In this document: one piece after another, positions 44,579 through 55,218 of the stretch
Layout: each line of letters opens with the position of its first letter
How positions within the stretch are numbered: the stretch's first letter is position 1
NCBI GenBank assembly: GCA_037974965.1
Contig: JBBPFI010000010.1
Coordinates: 682,001-746,000, forward strand
Source of the DNA: Dacryopinax spathularia
Taxonomy: Eukaryota > Basidiomycota > Dacrymycetes > Dacrymycetales > Dacrymycetaceae
DNA length: 64,000 nucleotides
Direction of reading: 5' to 3'
Program-made: the position numbers and the translations under genes
Notes under the pieces: generated by a model
Database searches by the model: none
Told to the model about the DNA's origin: nothing
Seen by the model: only the letters and a program-made list of their open reading frames with translations

Positions 44579-45841
44579 ATGCGTTCAGCAACGACTTGGT
44601 GCTCTGTTCTGCTCTCTTTGGCCGGCGTGGCCCGGTCCTGGCCGGTATTCTCTCCGACGCTTCAGGTCTTTCCCTCGTATCCCGCAAATGGAAGCAGTAC
44701 GGTTCAGTACGCGGCGAAAGGTTACGACCTGGACGGACCGAAGGCAGACATCTACAACGCGAGCGCCTTCCAATGGTGGTACTTCGACGTCGTGTCGAAC
44801 GACTTGAAGGAGTCCATTGTCTTGATCTTCTTCACCAATGGACCGGGAGCCACGGGAACCAATGCCTTGCCCTTCAATATTGCCGAGGCAAATATCCAGC
44901 TATCGAACGGTACACTTGTAGGCGTTGGAGCCGCGGCTACCGCGCTGGAGATCAACACGATCATTGATGGATCATCTGGCGTCATGAATGGCACTGGATA
45001 TAGCTGGGCTGGCACGCCGGACATGTCCTATTACAGTATCGCGGTGGACGACAAGATCAACGGCCTGTACGGCAGTATCGAGATCTTTTCGGTAAGTAGC
45101 CAATCATGCACGGTTGGAGATACCCACTGACGGACCCGGAAGGACGCTCCCTCTCATGCATCTTGCGGACCGGCTACACCTGGCGCGTCGCTGCTCGTCT
45201 CGAACCAACTGGGCTGGGCAAACTCCGTTCCGGATGGACTGGCCGTAGTCAACCTGAATTATCAAGGTATACCGATCAGCTATATTGGCCGAGGATACCA
45301 CGATTCGGTCCGTATTTCAAGAGGCTAGTGGAATGGTGCTGATGCTGGCTCGCAGAATTGGGGACAAATCCCGATGGAAACTATGGGCACGTACTACTGT
45401 GAGTTGGTCACGCAGATAGCAGCGGGCTAAGCTCACCTGATGATCGAAGGGGGCCATCTGAAGCTCGGACCATATGCGCTTGTCTACTTCGACATGCTGG
45501 ACTTGACCGGCACGGAATTCAAACTCGGTTACCTCTCGGAGAACGGCGTTGTCGTGGCCAATTCTTGCGGGTCGATTACAGTCCGCCCGACAGGAACAAA
45601 CGCAACGTACCCGCCAAACGCCAACGAGAACCCGACGGGATTCCACGTCTTGTACGACATGGGCAAGGCGGGTATCTTCGAGGTGAATGTAACGAATACC
45701 GAGGTTATACAGATTGAGCCGCCTTTGTACATGCGCTGGGTCGGCAGCGTATCTGGCGGGCTCCAGGGCAAGCAGAGTTACGAGGGCGTCGGCTTGTATG
45801 AGTGGATGATCGGATATAGTGGTCCTCTCTCTGCGCTTTGA
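44579..45841 (+). CDS. Secreted CrtC/Diels-Alderase-like lipocalin protein, array copy 8, most divergent
   Basis: Four exons (44579-45091, 45143-45307, 45356-45398, 45450-45841) give 370 aa. It keeps the two shared introns and adds a third one inside the codon for Trp of the YWGH motif. Signal peptide MRSATTWCSVLLSLAGVARS. Motifs: LDGPKADIYNASAFQWWYFD, FFTNGPGATGTN, DAPSHASCGPATPGASLLVS, GRGYHDS-NWGQ (Gln replaces the usual Asp), then TYYWGHLKLGPYALVYFDML. It ends LYEWMIGYSGPLSAL, with an extra C-terminal tail absent from the others. LYEWM recalls copies 1-3. Being last in the array, most divergent and with a different exon count, it may have diverged in function. Confidence 0.83.
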
Positions 45842-46668
45842 GCGGCCTAGGACTTGAGGAGAACGTAGAGTAAAGCGCGGGCAAAACCTTGGTAAGAGAC
45901 GGACGTTTAGATATAGCACCTCGCTGTTGCGACAGCTGCTGTGTCTCAGCCATAGTTGGCAAGAGTGCATCCAACTTCGAGGTGCTTCAGTAGACGGGAA
46001 GACCGTAGAGTACATATCGTTGCTTCTTTGGAAACCCATAGTCAACGGATCGTGTCGAACGCGACTGAACGCTTCCGGATTGGCCGCAACCGTACACAGT
46101 ATGCTCTGGTTGAGTTTTCAAAGCTTTCCGCCGTAACATAAGCCCTAGTGTCCTGATTATGCAAGCTAAGTAGTACTATTATTCAGCAAGGGAATGTATG
46201 AAAGACGCAATTCGTGGCGCCGGACAAAACAAGGACGCTCGCACGCTAGTACGCGTCAGCGAGTAGTCACGTGATCTGGGGACGCGTAATCAATTCACTT
46301 CCGAATCCGAGAACCTTGCCGCGTTCCATCAACTTGGTACCTGATCTTGGTCTGTCTCGTTTCCTGGCCCACCTGAGAGCCGGAATATCGCTGTTCCTGA
46401 TGTGCTGGGCCCGGTCCAACGGCGGTCGAACATACTCGTCATCTGGGTAATCCGGCACAGGCTTACGTTCCTCTATTACGCGTTCTTTGCTCTCGGCACG
46501 ATTGCTCGTGGACGATGCTGCGTCTACAGCTGACTTCCGCTATCGGTGGTGGGCCGGGTATTATAGCTATATATAAAGGGGCAGCTCCTGGACAACTGCT
46601 GTCTAGATCTATCTGAATCCTGAACTACCTTTCTCCTTTACGCATCTACCGACCCAACTAGCACAACA
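45842..46668. other. Intergenic, array to NmrA trio
   Basis: No gene recognised; contains the TATA box of the first NmrA-like gene of the trio. Confidence 0.4.
46570..46578 (+). promoter_or_regulatory. TATA box, NmrA-like copy 2
   Basis: TATATAAAG, 99 bp before the ATG at 46669. Confidence 0.6.
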
Positions 46669-47683
46669 ATGTCCGCTGGAAAGAAAGTTATTGCTGTTCT
46701 GGGAGCTACTGGCACGCAAGGTGGCTCTGTCGTTGAAGCCTTGCTGAAGCGAGAAGACTATGTCGTACGCGCAATCACACGTAATGCGGACTCGGCTGCC
46801 TCGAAAGCTCTGAAAGAGAAAGGCGCTGAGGTTGTTTCCGCCTCTTTGACCGACAAGGACAGCTTGATCAAGGCGTTCAAGGGAGCATACGCCGTCTTTG
46901 GCGTAACGATCCCGTTCACGCAGGATAGCGAGGAGCTGCAGGGCCGCAATATCGTCGACGCGTCAAAGGCGGCTAGCGTCCCTCTGCTCATCTGGTCGTC
47001 TTTGCCTAGCGCCACGGAGTCTTCGAAGGGGAAGTACACAACGATAGTGTGCGTCTCACATCTCGCCCTAGTGTAGGCCCATGTTGACAGGAATCTCAGC
47101 CATTTCGACCAGAAAGCTGCCGTCGATAAATACATCGCCACCGCTGGCCAGCCCGCCGTCATCCTGCACACGGGTGGGTTCGCGGAGAACTTGCTGAAAT
47201 TCCAGCAATTGCAACGTGATCCATCCGACCCAAACAAGTGGAACATTGTCTACCCTATCCTCCGCCCTGATGCTCGCTTACCCGGAATTTACGTCGAGGT
47301 GGATCTAGGCAACATTGTTGTCGCCATCATCGATCACTGGGAGGATGAAAGGTACAGGGAGAAGTTGACGAAGGAGCCGATCATTGCGGCACCCTTCACG
47401 TTCTCCATCGCAGAGATGGTTGAGACCCTGCGTAAGGGTGAGTACTCCGCATCCTGTCCTCATTTCTCCGGCTGATTCGCGAGCGAAAGTGACCGGTAAG
47501 GAGGTTGGGCACGTCGTTCGCACCGACGTCCTGGATTTCGAGAAGGCCACGTACAGCTGGGCAAACGACGGGCTCTACAGCTATCCAAAGCAGACAATCC
47601 TCGAGGAGCTGGGCGTCAAGACGCACACCTTTGAGGACTATGCGAGGGAGAAGGTGCTGCCCTATATTCAAGGGGCGCATTAG
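46669..47683 (+). CDS. NmrA-like NAD(P)-binding protein, tandem copy 2
   Basis: Exons 46669-47048, 47100-47437 and 47490-47683 give 303 aa. The Rossmann site VIAVLGATGTQGGSVVEALL lies at the N terminus, followed by ITRN (residues that contact the adenosine phosphate in NADP-binding relatives), FGVTIPFTQDSEELQGRNIV, VPLLIWSSLPS, HFDQKAAVDKYIATAGQPAV, AIIDHWEDERYREKLTKEPI and GVKTHTFEDYAREKVLPYIQ. No signal peptide is present, so it should be cytosolic, unlike the neighbouring secreted array. NmrA itself is a redox-sensing regulator of AreA, but many fungal members are reductases or isomerases. Two close copies follow on the same strand. Confidence 0.87.
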
Positions 47684-48442
47684 GCCCGTAAGCCCTCGGA
47701 GCTTAGGGTACATAACATTTGCCTATCTCGCAATCAGGAACGTCAATAATAAGCTTCGAACTGCCAGGCTGATAGTGGGAAAATGGGGGCTCGGGCGATG
47801 CGGTTATCGTTCGCCCAATGAGCCAGCAACCTCCCTTGGCAATGTAGATTCCAGATCGCAATGTGCACATCTTCCTCGCTCTTCATACACAGTAGATTCC
47901 AGACGAACCTTAGGCGAGGATGGGAGACCTTTCTGACTCGCCTACATTTCCGCGAACACCGGACGTTCCGGACAAAAGGTGGAGGAGCTGTACGGTAGTG
48001 ACCAGAATCCGGACGAAACACGGACGATTGAAATAAGGATGGTGGCAGTGCCGGACAAATCGACACGTCACGTGAGTAGGTGTCGCGTCCCTTCCATGGG
48101 AGCTGTCAATCTGGCGAAGGCTCTCGTTGCTTTCGATAGGATGTCTTCTTTACTGTGCTGCGGCGGTCGGTCCAACGGCGAATCAATGCGCGTGCAAGCT
48201 TTGTAATCTGGGAATTGCTTACATCATTGCGTTATACCTTCGTTTCTCTTCCTGTTGTCGCGTACCTCGGTGCTGCATCCTCTGCCTATCCCGGAAATGA
48301 CATCGCAGCTATGCGGCAGGCGTCATCGCCGTATATAAGCGACATCCCGTCAACAACCGACAACTAGTCCACAGTGTCTCACAACCAACCGCAGATCGCA
48401 TATACGTAACACTACGCAACGATACTCAACTCTTTGCATACC
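47684..48442. other. Intergenic between NmrA-like copies 2 and 3
   Basis: Nothing recognised apart from the TATA box of copy 3. Confidence 0.4.
48332..48339 (+). promoter_or_regulatory. TATA box, NmrA-like copy 3
   Basis: TATATAAG, 111 bp before the ATG at 48443. Confidence 0.6.
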
Positions 48443-49456
48443 ATGTCGACGGCCAAGAAGATTGTCGCGGTTCTCGGAGCCACTGGTGCGCAAGGAGGCT
48501 CTGTAGCCAAAGCTCTTTTGAAGCGAGATGGCTATATTGTTCGGGCCATCACCCGCAATGTGGACTCAGCCGCCTCGAAAGCCCTGAAGGATCGAGGTGC
48601 TCAGGTCGTGGTGGCGTCTTTAAATGATAAGGAGAGCCTCACAAAGGCGTTCAACGGAGCCTACGCTGTTTTCGGCGTCACGATTCCATTTACGCAAGAT
48701 TGCGAGGAGCTGCAAGGTCGCAATATTGTTGACGCGGCCAAGGCGGCGAATGTCGCCCTGCTTGTATGGTCGTCTCTGCCCAGCGTGAGGGAAACCTCGA
48801 AAGGCAAATACACCGCCGTAGTGTAAGCATCACTTGTCGACCAGGAGCAACCGTTGTTGACAGTACCTCAGCCAATTCGACCAGAAAGCTGCTGTCGACA
48901 AATACATCGCTACAGCTGGGCAACCCACCGTCATCCTCCATACAGGCGCGTTCGCGGAGAACCTGCTCAACTATCACCAGCTGCAACGCGATCCATCGGA
49001 CGCAAACAAATGGAACTTCGTCTACCCCATCCTCCGTCCTGACGCGCGTATGCCAGGCATCTATGTCGAGGCTGATCTGGGGAATATCGTTGCTGCCATA
49101 ATTGATCATTGGGAGGATGAGAAGAACAGGGGCAAGCTGACGAAGGAGCCCGTCATTGCTGCTCCCTATACCTTCTCGCCCGCCGAGATGGTCGAGACGT
49201 TGCGCAAGGGTGAGTTCACCAGCCCAGTTCGCTATCTCCAATCGGCTGACTAGTGAGCGAAGTGACCGGTAAAGAGATTACACATATTGTCCGCACCGAC
49301 GTTTCGGAGTTGGAAAGGGAAGCATACAGCTGGGGTAACGAGGGGCTCTACCGCTACCCGAAGCAGACGATCCTGGAGGAGCTGGGAGTCAAGACGCACA
49401 CGTTCGAGGATTATGTGCGGGACAAGGTACTGCCTTATATTCGAGCGGCACAGTAG
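48443..49456 (+). CDS. NmrA-like NAD(P)-binding protein, tandem copy 3
   Basis: Three exons with introns at the same places as in copy 2 (near 48825-48870 and 49208-49258). The sequence begins MSTAKKIVAVLGATGAQGGS, then AITRNVDSAASKALKDRGAQ, FGVTIPFTQDCEELQGRNIV, VALLVWSSLPSVRETSKGKY, QFDQKAAVDKYIATAGQPTV, AIIDHWEDEKNRGKLTKEPV and VTGKEITHIVRTDVSELERE, ending GVKTHTFEDYVRDKVLPYIR. It is the closest relative of copy 2 by eye. The upstream TTG codons are ignored; the ATG at 48443 gives the conserved N terminus. Confidence 0.87.
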
Positions 49457-50210
49457 GCTCGCGCGGTCACAAACATTAGGGTAGCTGCTAGTTCGCTTGT
49501 TCATATCCCAGTATGAGACTGATATAACGACTTGCACCACAGTTCGCTTCTCACAAGTAGAGCAGTCAGGAACTATACAGTTTCTGACCATAGCAAGGAC
49601 GGCGCTGTTCTTCCGTGGCCGACAATGACCGTTGATTCGGCACGATGGGCCGCCATTGCCATCGCAATGTTGCTTCTTACTCAGCGACTACCTAAGCCAG
49701 GTGAGATGGGTCCGGAGATGGGGCGGACGAATAACGGCGCGGTTGCTGCGAAGGCACCAGAATGGGCGAAACTTAGATCAGCGTACTCACGTGACCTCCC
49801 TGCTCGTAAGCAACGTCGTGGACCCTGGTGACTCGCATACCGGGCTTGGCTTGTTCCGTGATCGTTTCGTGACCGCTCCTGCTTTCTCGACATCGCAATG
49901 TCGCCGCCTGCAACTGTACATTACCAGTGTCCAGTGAAGGAAACTGTGCTTTTCATGGCTGATCTATGCCCGACATGCGGTGTTCCCAGGTCTTGCTAGC
50001 TTCATCATCAAGGCTGGATCTGCGTGGGTCCGCATCTTGCGAGAATTTGTCTGTTCATGGATTCGCTCTCAAGTAGTGGCTCTGCGTGGGCCGCGCGTCG
50101 CTCTATGGCAACCTGCTGCGTATATAAGCCAGTGCTGAAGTCGCCGACTGGGTGGTCATCGAACCGAATACCCCAGTGTCGCCTCCAAGAACTGATTGAG
50201 AGTCGCAAGC
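49457..50210. other. Intergenic between NmrA-like copies 3 and 4
   Basis: Nothing recognised apart from the TATA box of copy 4. Confidence 0.4.
50121..50128 (+). promoter_or_regulatory. TATA box, NmrA-like copy 4
   Basis: TATATAAG, 90 bp before the ATG at 50211. Confidence 0.6.
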
Positions 50211-51218
50211 ATGTCGAAGAAAGTCGTCGCCGTCCTTGGAGCTAGTGGTGCGCAGGGCGGGTCTGTCGTCGAGGCCCTGCTCAAGAAGCCGGAATATACC
50301 ATACGCGCCATCACGCGGAACGTCGACAGCCCTGCCGCCCAAGCACTGAAAGAGCAAGGCGTGGAAGTCGTTTCTGCCTCTTTGACGGACAAGGACAGCC
50401 TGATCAAAGCCTTCGATGAAGCACATGCTGTATTTGGCGTCACCATTCCGTTCACGGAGGTCAGCGAGGAGCAACAAGGGCGCAATATTGTCGATGCTGC
50501 GAAGGCCGCCAAGGTGCCTCTTCTCGTTTGGTCGTCCTTGCCGAGCCCCACAGATCTTTCGAACGGCAAGTACAATGGTATAATGTAAGCCCCTGTAGTC
50601 CGCTGCATGTCACCCACCATGCTAAGGCAACCTCAGCCATTTCGAACAGAAGGCTTCCGTCGACAAGTACATCGCTACCACCGACCAGCCCACCGTAATC
50701 GTCCACACGGGCTCGTTCGCCGAGAATATCCTCCGGCTCCAGCAACTGCAGCGAGACCCCTCGGATCCAGACAAATGGAACATCGTCTATCCTTTCCTAC
50801 GTCCTGATGCACGCATGCCAGGCATATGGGTCGAGGCCGATCTGGGGAACATCGTTGCAGCTATCATTGACCACTGGGAGGATGAGAAATATAGGACGAG
50901 GCTGACGAAGGAACCGGTCATCGCGGCTCCCTATACTTTCTCTCCGCAGGAGATCGTGGATACGCTTCGCAAAGGTGAGCACTCTTAGATCTAAAGGAAA
51001 ATACGGGCTGACACAAATGTGCAGTGACTGGCAAGGCGGTCAGCCTTATCATCAATACTGACGTGTCCGACTACGAGAAGCACACGTACAGCGCGGTGAA
51101 TGAAGGGTACTATCGCTACCCGCCGCAGACTCTCTTGGAAGAGTTCGGAGTGAAGACTCACAACCTGGAGGATTACGCGAGGGAGAAGCTGCTGCCCTAC
51201 ATTCAATCCGCGCAGTAG
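50211..51218 (+). CDS. NmrA-like NAD(P)-binding protein, tandem copy 4
   Basis: Three exons with the same intron positions as copies 2 and 3. It begins MSKKVVAVLGASGAQGGSVV, then AITRNVDSPAAQALKEQGVE, FGVTIPFTEVSEEQQGRNIV, VPLLVWSSLPSPTDLSNGKY, HFEQKASVDKYIATTDQPTV, AIIDHWEDEKYRTRLTKEPV and NEGYYRYPPQTLLEEFGVKT, ending EDYAREKLLPYIQSAQ. The last exon is more divergent (TGKAVSLIINTDVSDYEKHT) than in copies 2-3, which may alter the substrate side of the pocket. Confidence 0.87.
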
Positions 51219-51543
51219 ACGCAATGTGCACATAGCGTCCAGACAGCATAGTTTGGCGGAATTCGTATCATGGGCGTGGTGCGAAATGTGAAATAGCTCT
51301 CCGACGAGCCTTGCCAACATCTTCTAGTTCAGCAATGGCTGAAATGGTCCGACCTGAAAATACTCTGAGGGCTAAGGCTTTACGTTCGTTAGAGCCGAGA
51401 TGTACAGAAGCAGTAGAGAGCGGCGTTATAATAACCCATAGTTAGTCCGCCTTCAGCGCTTCCAAATGCTCCCGTTAAGGGACCTCCAAAATTAGTGGAC
51501 AAGCGCCCATCTCCTCGCCTCTCCCAAACCTTCAACTCCCCCA
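51219..51543. other. Intergenic, NmrA trio to NOP53
   Basis: Nothing recognised. Confidence 0.4.
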
Positions 51544-53080
51544 ATGGCAGTAACAAAAACCAAGAAGGCGGCCTCGACATCCACTGCGCCGTCCGCAGAA
51601 AGCCAGAAGAAGGTCTCCTTTTCTCATGTCTACGGCGCACCCGCACAGCATGCCCAAAGTAGCAGGAAGGGCAAGAAGGCGTGGCGGAAGAACGTCGATA
51701 TTGGGGAGGTTGAGGAGGGGTTGGAGAAGCTAAGAGAGGATATCCGGACGACTGGGTACGTTTGAACCTTAATCCTGTCCTTTCGTCGATGTATGTGCTG
51801 ATATGGAATATAGAGGGCCGTTACATGAGAAGAGCGACAAAGAGCTTTTCATGGTCGATGTGACCGGGAACGAAAATGGTGTGCCCTTACCCGTTCCTTC
51901 TCCCCAGGGTACAGACTCTGACATATGGGCGGCAGTCCGAAAAAAGCTCGGCAAGCCACTCAAATCACTCGAGATCCTCCACCAGCGATCGGCCGTCCCT
52001 GCCGTCCATTCCCGCCCTCCAAAACCCGCAAGCACTAAGATTTCCAAAGAGGCAAAGGACCGCTTGAGGCGGAAAGCGGGGAGGCATATGCTGTTTAGGG
52101 ACCCGACGGTGCTGGACGTTACGGAGGCTGTTAAACGGGCGGGGGAGTACGATGTCTGGTCTGGAGAGGGGGAGAAGGATGAGGTGCTTGAGAAACTGGG
52201 TGAGGAGGGGAAGGAGTTCATCCCCGAGATCTTGGTGAAGAAACATGTAAAGGTGCGTCAGCCTCTGTTTGTCTTTTTGGCTTTCGGATGATTAAATGAT
52301 TATTCGTAGCCGCCAAAGCCAAATCCGATCGCTTCGGCAGTCGCCATACCCGCCGTCCCCCTTCCGCACGAAGGCCAATCCTACAACCCCACAATCGAGA
52401 AACATCAACAGCTCCTACAACAAGAGCACGAAAAAGAGCTTGCAAAAGAGGTTGAGCGCCAGAAGGCAGAGGAGGTAAAGCGGAAGATGGAGCGGGTCAA
52501 AGCTCTCCAAGTAGAGGAAGAAGAAGGGGTCGGCGCACCGGGGATGAAGGTGGACGACGGTGACGTTCTGGACGAGCCGGCCGAAGCGGACGCGGGCCAG
52601 GAGCAGGAAATGGTCGTGGTGAGGAGCACCCTACCGAAACAGAAAACGAAACAGCAGCGGCTGCGTGCTGCCAAAGCGCTCGAAGAGGCCCGTCGGGCGC
52701 AACAGGCCAAAGCCCGAAAACGCCTCCTCGCGTCCCTCTCCTCTCTTCCCTCGCTCCAAAAGTCCCTCGTGGAACGACAAGCCCAAGCCGAAGCGCGCGC
52801 CGCCGCCCGCCGGCAAGCGCGGCTCGAAGCGCTCCGGCACGGTCTGGCGGGCAAGAAGCTGGGCAAGTTCAAAGTCCCCGAACCGCGGGTCGATGTCCAG
52901 CTCGGAGATGAGCTGGCGGAGACGCTGAGGGAGATGAAGCCCGAGGGGAATTTGTTCAGGGAGAGGTTTGAGAGTCTTTTGCAGAGGGCGAGGGTCGAGC
53001 CCCGGTTGCCGGTCACGAAGGCTCAGAGGAGGGTCAAGACGCGGATGTATGAGATGCATCATTATAAGCGGTTTGTGTAG
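51544..53080 (+). CDS. NOP53: Ribosome biogenesis protein Nop53
   Basis: Three exons with introns near 51757-51814 and 52253-52308. The N terminus has KGKKAWRKNVDIGEVEEGLE, the family's first conserved block; the middle has KDRLRRKAGRHMLF and, after the second intron, SYNPTIEKHQQLLQQEHEKE, then long charged helices. The C-terminal signature is LGKFKVPEPRVDVQLGDELA followed by EMKPEGNLFRERFESLLQRA and a basic end with RMYEMHHYKRFV. Nop53 (human GLTSCR2/PICT1) is a nucleolar factor that recruits the exosome helicase Mtr4 to pre-60S particles for 5.8S rRNA 3'-end trimming. The length of about 460 aa is normal for the family. Confidence 0.88.
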
Positions 53081-53526
53081 CACGGGGGTTGTGTATGTTA
53101 TAGACTGGTTGAGACGTTTATGCTACTCTCGGTGCCCGTGTTCGTGCGGGGCGGTTGAAGTCTGTGTGGGGGAGGAGCGGAGAATGTGGGTATATTATTT
53201 CATCATCGTCAGCGAGACCGGGAGGTCCGTGAGTCGCTCAGTAAACCATTACAACTTTCAACCCTTTACAGATGCAGTACAACACCACCACTCTCTTGAC
53301 CTCAGCCGTATTTCACCCTTCGGGGCTTGCCACACCTTCAAACTGCGCTTCATGCAGGCGTTCCCTCGAGCTAAGCCTGGCAGCACCGGCCGGGTCAGCA
53401 GCCGTTGCCCACCCTGCGCGTGGCGCCGCCTTGCCCACGCAAATATATGCGCATACACGCCCAAGCAAGCGTCTCCACTACTCTTCCTCGTGCATCCCCA
53501 AGCGACAATGCTCAGAAGAAGAAGCG
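53081..53526. other. Convergent intergenic stretch
   Basis: Lies between the 3' ends of NOP53 and the stress-domain gene; small overlapping frames only. Confidence 0.4.
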
Positions 53527-54983
53527 TTAATTCCTTCCCGTAGGACTCGTACCCAACCCCGGCTGCTTACTCAACACTTCACTCAGCATCTCAAACTCCT
53601 GAGCTCGCTTGGGATCGTTCCGCCGTTTATCGAGCGTCTTCTTGACTTTCCGTTCGGGGCGGACTACGATTACGGGGACTGGGGAGTGGGAGACGCACCA
53701 TCTGTGAGAGGAAGGGGAGGGAGGGGTCAGTATGGGATGCTCATGGGGACAAGCTTAGTAGAGGAGAGGAGATAGGGGAAGGGCACGGGTGCGTGTATGC
53801 TGGTGGAAAAGGATGGAAGCGGTGGTGCAGCCAGGGCGACAGCCAGAGAGTATAACGAATGCAAGAGACAAGAGAGCGCAACTCACCGACTAACGCTCCC
53901 CATCCCCGGCGCCCCCAGCGCAGCCCCAAGCGCCTTCATCCCCTTCCTCGCCCTCGTCCCCACGACCAGCGAGTCCGGCCGATAAAGCGCGATGAGGCGC
54001 TCGATCGTGTCCGTTATCTTGCCGGCGACGAACTCGACTGTTACGCTTAGCTTGCGTGGCCCTGCTGCAGGCGGGGAGGAGGAGTCGAGTTGGGAGTTGC
54101 GTTCGAGGATGTCGAGTAGGAGCTGGTGGGCTTGGGCGCGGAGGGCGTCTTGTGCTGCTGGGGCTATGAAGGGGAGGAGGGGTTAGCATACAGTCACTAC
54201 CTCCATCCTGATCCATATCCAAACAACGCAGTACGGATAAAGAAGGGTGAAGGCAGAGAAGGGAAGAAAAGTGGGTAAAGAAGGAGATAATTGGGAAGGA
54301 GGACTCACTGCTCGCGTCCTCCGAGTCGAACCCCCTGAAGACGACGATCTCGTCACCGTCCTGGACGAGCGTCTCGATCGCCCAGTCTAGCGCTTCCTGG
54401 CCTGACTCGTCGGGCGAGGCGGCACATAGGTATATACGTGTCTTGCGCGATCGGACGTAGTTGTCTGATTTGGCCTGCGTACGGAAGATCAGTGTTAACG
54501 ACTGTCCTCATTTCGGAAGAAGATGCAAAGAGCGGGAGGAGACGGGGAGGGGGGGAGGGAAAGCAAAGGAGGGACGCTGCACATAGGGACCGAACGCACC
54601 TGCAACGTATAGGAGAACAACTCTGTAGTGCTCTCCCCCATCGTATCGAACCCCACCCGGTTCTTATACCCCGGAATAGGAGTAGTCAACGAGCTCCCCG
54701 TACTCAAACTCCTCGGAAAAAAGCCCGTCCCCGCCGTCCCTCCCGTCCCAGTCGTCGTCCCTCCTCCCGATCCAAGCGCGACAGAAGAGCCCGACTTGAG
54801 CGGACTTGTGAGCGGTCCATTTGGTGAGAGGAGTGCTGGTGCTGATGAGGACGCGGCTGGTGCTGCGTTGAGGGACGGGGAGGCGGAGAGGGAATGTTTG
54901 AGTGCTGGACGGAGGGCGGGTGTGAGTGTGTGATGTGGGAGAGGAGGCGGGGAGAGGGATGGTGGGGAGGAGGGTGATGTCAT
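53527..54983 (-). CDS. Universal stress protein (UspA) domain protein
   Basis: Four exons. Exon 1 (to about 54601) encodes a ~125-residue Ser/Pro/Gly-rich N terminus (MTSPSSPPSLSPPPLPHHTL) ending PIPGYKNRVGFDTMGESTTE, the sequence block that precedes the USP fold in fungal members. The next exons give RKTRIYLCAASPDESGQEAL and DWAIETLVQDGDEIVVFRGF (first half of the fold), then ALRAQAHQLLLDILERNSQL, ITDTIERLIALYRPDSLVVG and TRARKGMKALGAALGAPGMG with SV, the ATP-binding G-2x-G-9x-G(S/T) region. The last exon reads WCVSHSPVPVIVVRPERKVK. USP proteins bind nucleotide and respond to stress; the function of the fungal long-tailed form is not defined. Introns of about 120-190 bp are longer than usual here. 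Confidence 0.83.
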
Positions 54984-55218
54984 CGTTATCGTTCTTCACC
55001 GGTCTGTCGATCCAGTCTCGATCACAGTATACAACAACAACAACAGTAGTACGAGCGTAGAGTGGTATGGCAGCAAAGAGACGCCCCCAGTGTAAGTTTA
55101 GTAGGGAGTAGGGCTCGAATCAACAGGGCAGACGACAACCCTCCCTCTTTGACTGACCCTTGCCCTGGCGGGTGCGGGTGCGTTGCGGGTCGCGGTTGTC
55201 TGGGCCCCTCTCCTCCAG
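54984..55218. other. Promoter side of the stress-domain gene
   Basis: GC-rich, no feature beyond the target-site copy CCTCCAG at its right end (55212-55218). Confidence 0.4.

Noticed and set aside
18250-51218. Calling the region a classical polyketide or NRPS cluster because of Diels-Alderase-like genes
   Set aside because: No synthase, P450, methyltransferase or cluster regulator was seen in the window.
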